From assembly GCA_019914945.1 (NCBI GenBank), contig CM034113.1:3452850-3516849 (forward strand): a stretch of 64,000 bases of DNA. The letters are read 5' to 3'. Made by a program: the position numbers and the translations under genes. The number at the start of each line of letters is the position of its first letter. The first letter of the stretch is position 1. This document shows positions 61,945 through 64,000 of the stretch, piece after piece. Under the pieces are notes generated by a model. The model was not told where the DNA came from. It was given only the letters and a program-made list of their open reading frames with translations, and made no database searches. This DNA comes from Typha latifolia (lineage: Eukaryota > Streptophyta > Magnoliopsida > Poales > Typhaceae).

Positions 61945-64000
61945 TCAAGGTGTGAAATTGGCGAAGCTGTCTATGATATCTGACTTGAGCTCCCAGGTAG
62001 ACTCGTCAGTGCGCTTGCCTAGCCACTCGATCAACACTTATATTTCCAATCTGGATCCATGGCGTCGTCTCCTGTAGCCTAAGGCTCGGACTGGTTCAAC
62101 TAGGCTATCTTCCTCCATTGGTTCGGGTAAGGTCGAACCCACTACATGATTAGGATTGCTCGAGTCTTCAATGGCTGACCGGTAAACTACCGTTCCTTTA
62201 GGTAGGTCCAACCGATAAATTACCGAACCGATTCATTGTAGCACTTGATATGACCCGTAGTACTTATGACCCAGCTTTTGGTTCAAAATTGGCCTCATTG
62301 TGGATTGCTGATATGGTTGGGCTCGAACGAACACCAATTGACCCATCTCGAACTCGCGCTCGTGCCGGCTCTTATCATGAGTCTGCTTCTGTGGTTTTGA
62401 GCTGATGCTTGGTGAATCTTGAGCTGTCTCAAGGTTTCATTTCAGTCCACAAATTCCAAGTCGAGCTCGGTCTGATCTGATGTCACGAGTCTCTCGTAGG
62501 AAGACATGGAGAAGTGCGCCCATAAATTGCCTCAAAAGGGGTCATGTCGATGCTAGAGTGATGAACCGTATTGTAAGACCACTCAGTCCCTGGAAGGAAT
62601 TTGACCCAATCCCTTGGTTGGTCCACCACATAGCAATGCAAGTATTGCTCATGTCCGCAGTTCACCACCTCGGTTTGGCCATTCGTCTCGGGGTGACAAG
62701 CTAAACTAAGGTTGACTCGAGTCCCTTGTAATCTGAAAAAATCAGACCAAAACTCGCTGATGAAGATGAGATCCTGGTCTGACACAATCGTCCTAGGCAT
62801 CCTATGCAAGCGCACCACTTCTGGAACAAACATTTCAGCAACCTTCTTCACTAAAAATGGGTTCGTCAATGCTATAAATTAAGTGTATTTGCTCAGCCTA
62901 TCCACCACAATGAACACCATCGATTGGCCTCGAACCTCCAGCAGCTCCTCGATGAAGTCCATGGAGATGTTCTCCCAAATATGCTTTGGTATACGTAGCG
63001 GTTGCAATAGCCCGCTTGGTTTGAGCATCACTGACTTGACTCGTTGGCAGATTTGGCATTCACACACATATTTCTTCACGTCTGACTTCATCGCTGTCCA
63101 TGTAGGTGCATAAGGCCCCATCGTGGCCTACTATAGGGTTATCATGGAAGTGTAACACAAATAGTCTCCGCAGCCTTCGTCCGCGGGTACCTTGATCCGT
63201 CCGCGCTTGAGCACCAACTCATCACGCTCCTCTTGCTCGTGGTGGCTCGATGGGTTCTCTCTAAGCTCCTCCATGAGTTAGACCAGATCTCAATCCTCTG
63301 CATTGGCTCTACGCAGAACCCAAAAAAAAGGGAAAGTTGGTGCTGAAAAAGAAGTGAGCTCGCTTGCGTCCGGTTGACGCGAAAGGGCATCGACGGCTCA
63401 ATTCTCGATCCCCTTTTTGTAGACTAGCTCGTAGTCATACCCAAGGAGTTCCGTGACCCACTGTTGCTATGCCGGGGTGTGCTCACATTGCTCCATGAAG
63501 TAGGGTAGGCGTCGTTGGTCCGTGTAGATAGTATACCGTCGGCTAATGAAATATGATTGCCATTTGGTGATGGCGTGCAGAATTGCAAGCATTTTGTGTT
63601 CGTAAGTGGATAATTGTCGCGACTGGTCGGACAATGCCTTGCTCATATATGCCACGGGCTTGCCATCCTGCATCAAAATAGCTCCAATGCCTGCACCCGA
63701 GGCGTCGCATTACACCACGAAGGGCTTGCTGAAATTCGGCAAAGCCAAAACTAGCGTAGTAGACATGGCTGCCTTCAATGCTTCGAAAGCCTCCGTAGCC
63801 TTGCTTGTCCAACGAAACCCTCCTTTTCAGAGTAAGGAGGTCAGCGGGACAGCGATCTTGCCGTAATTGGCAATGAATCATTGATAGTACCCCGTCAACC
63901 CAAGAATCCCCTTAATTCCCTTGGATTAGTAGGAATCGGCCAGCCCATCATGTGTTTGATCTTGCTTAGATTGACCTCCACTCCTCTCGCTGAAATTATG
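61945..64000 (-). pseudogene. pol: Minus-strand gypsy pol: chromodomain, integrase, RNase H, RT end
   Basis: Read leftwards from the window edge: the RT end (KIKHMMGWPIPTN, ANYGKIA), RNase H (CDASGAGIGAI, MMQDGKPVAYMSKALSDQ, STYEHKMLAI), then ADALSRQ-like sequence, the integrase finger with intact CECQIC (near 63055), core residues SMDFIEELLEVRG, SDQDLIF and ETNGQTEVVN, YNTVHHSSIDMTPFEAIYG, the C-terminus, and the chromodomain VLIEWLGKRTDESTWEL with stop 61945-61947. Many stops and indels (for example near 62878, 63279 and 63470) break it. The gene order RT, RNase H, integrase, chromodomain is complete here, unlike Gy1 and H. It continues beyond the window. Confidence 0.87.

Overview
This window looks like repeat-rich nuclear DNA from a flowering plant. 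Essentially every recognisable reading frame belongs to an LTR retrotransposon, in most cases a broken one. I found no host gene, tRNA, rRNA, CRISPR array or bacterial-type feature. The plant assignment rests on four things: Sirevirus-type Ty1/copia elements, chromodomain Ty3/gypsy elements, primer-binding sites complementary to initiator tRNA-Met (TGGTATCAGAGC), and Tekay/Del-like LTRs that start TGTAACAACCC or TGTAATTACCC. I cannot name the species.

Layout. Positions 1-625 are a decayed gypsy gag (family B). An old gypsy element of a second family (family A, called F here) starts at 626 and can be followed in pieces to about 32330. It was split by a Tekay-like element C (1360-25590, target duplication AAAAT) and by a Tekay-like element D (27145-31971, target duplication ATTGG). 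C's 3' LTR was split by a Sirevirus complex (4933-25430, target duplication TATTT). That complex holds two Sirevirus copies, S1 and S2. S1 was in turn split by a family-A gypsy element, Gy1 (11505-16923, target duplication CTTCC). This gives a dated stack of F, then C, then Sirevirus, then Gy1. From 32395 to 39125 there are gypsy family-B pieces in both orientations, including a gag with a 685-bp tandem duplication.

From 39233 to 43230 lies a Sirevirus derivative, G, that keeps gag and protease but has lost integrase, reverse transcriptase and most of RNase H. It abuts a minus-strand family-A gypsy element, H (43231-48089), which keeps gag, protease and integrase but has lost RT and RNase H. 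Positions 48090-51438 are a mosaic of LTR fragments and unclassified repeat, including a tandem hairpin array. Sirevirus copy S4 (internal region 51439-59310, 3' LTR to 60229) is the most complete copia element. It carries the longest open frame of the window (619 codons of pol) and a post-pol ORF3. From 60769 to the window end is a minus-strand family-A-like gypsy element.

The coding logic is gag, protease, integrase, RT and RNase H in the copia elements, followed by about 1.5 kb of non-coding sequence, ORF3 and several purine tracts. The gypsy elements run gag, protease, RT, RNase H, integrase and chromodomain. Nearly all frames are interrupted by nonsense codons, many explicable by C-to-T decay, or by small indels and deletions. 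Two pairs of deletion derivatives look as if they moved with enzymes supplied by other copies.

The most unusual signal is a GC-rich palindrome, CGCGTTCGAACGCG, repeated many times in the U3 part of LTRs from two unrelated superfamilies. In the copia LTRs it sits in a 53-bp minisatellite with 1.5 to 4.5 copies. Other points worth a second look are primer-binding sites captured inside gypsy LTRs, a recurrent inverted-LTR junction at the Sirevirus TATA box, and GC hairpin arrays in Tekay-like LTRs. All similarity statements come from comparing copies within this window by eye and from general knowledge of the families. No database search was run.
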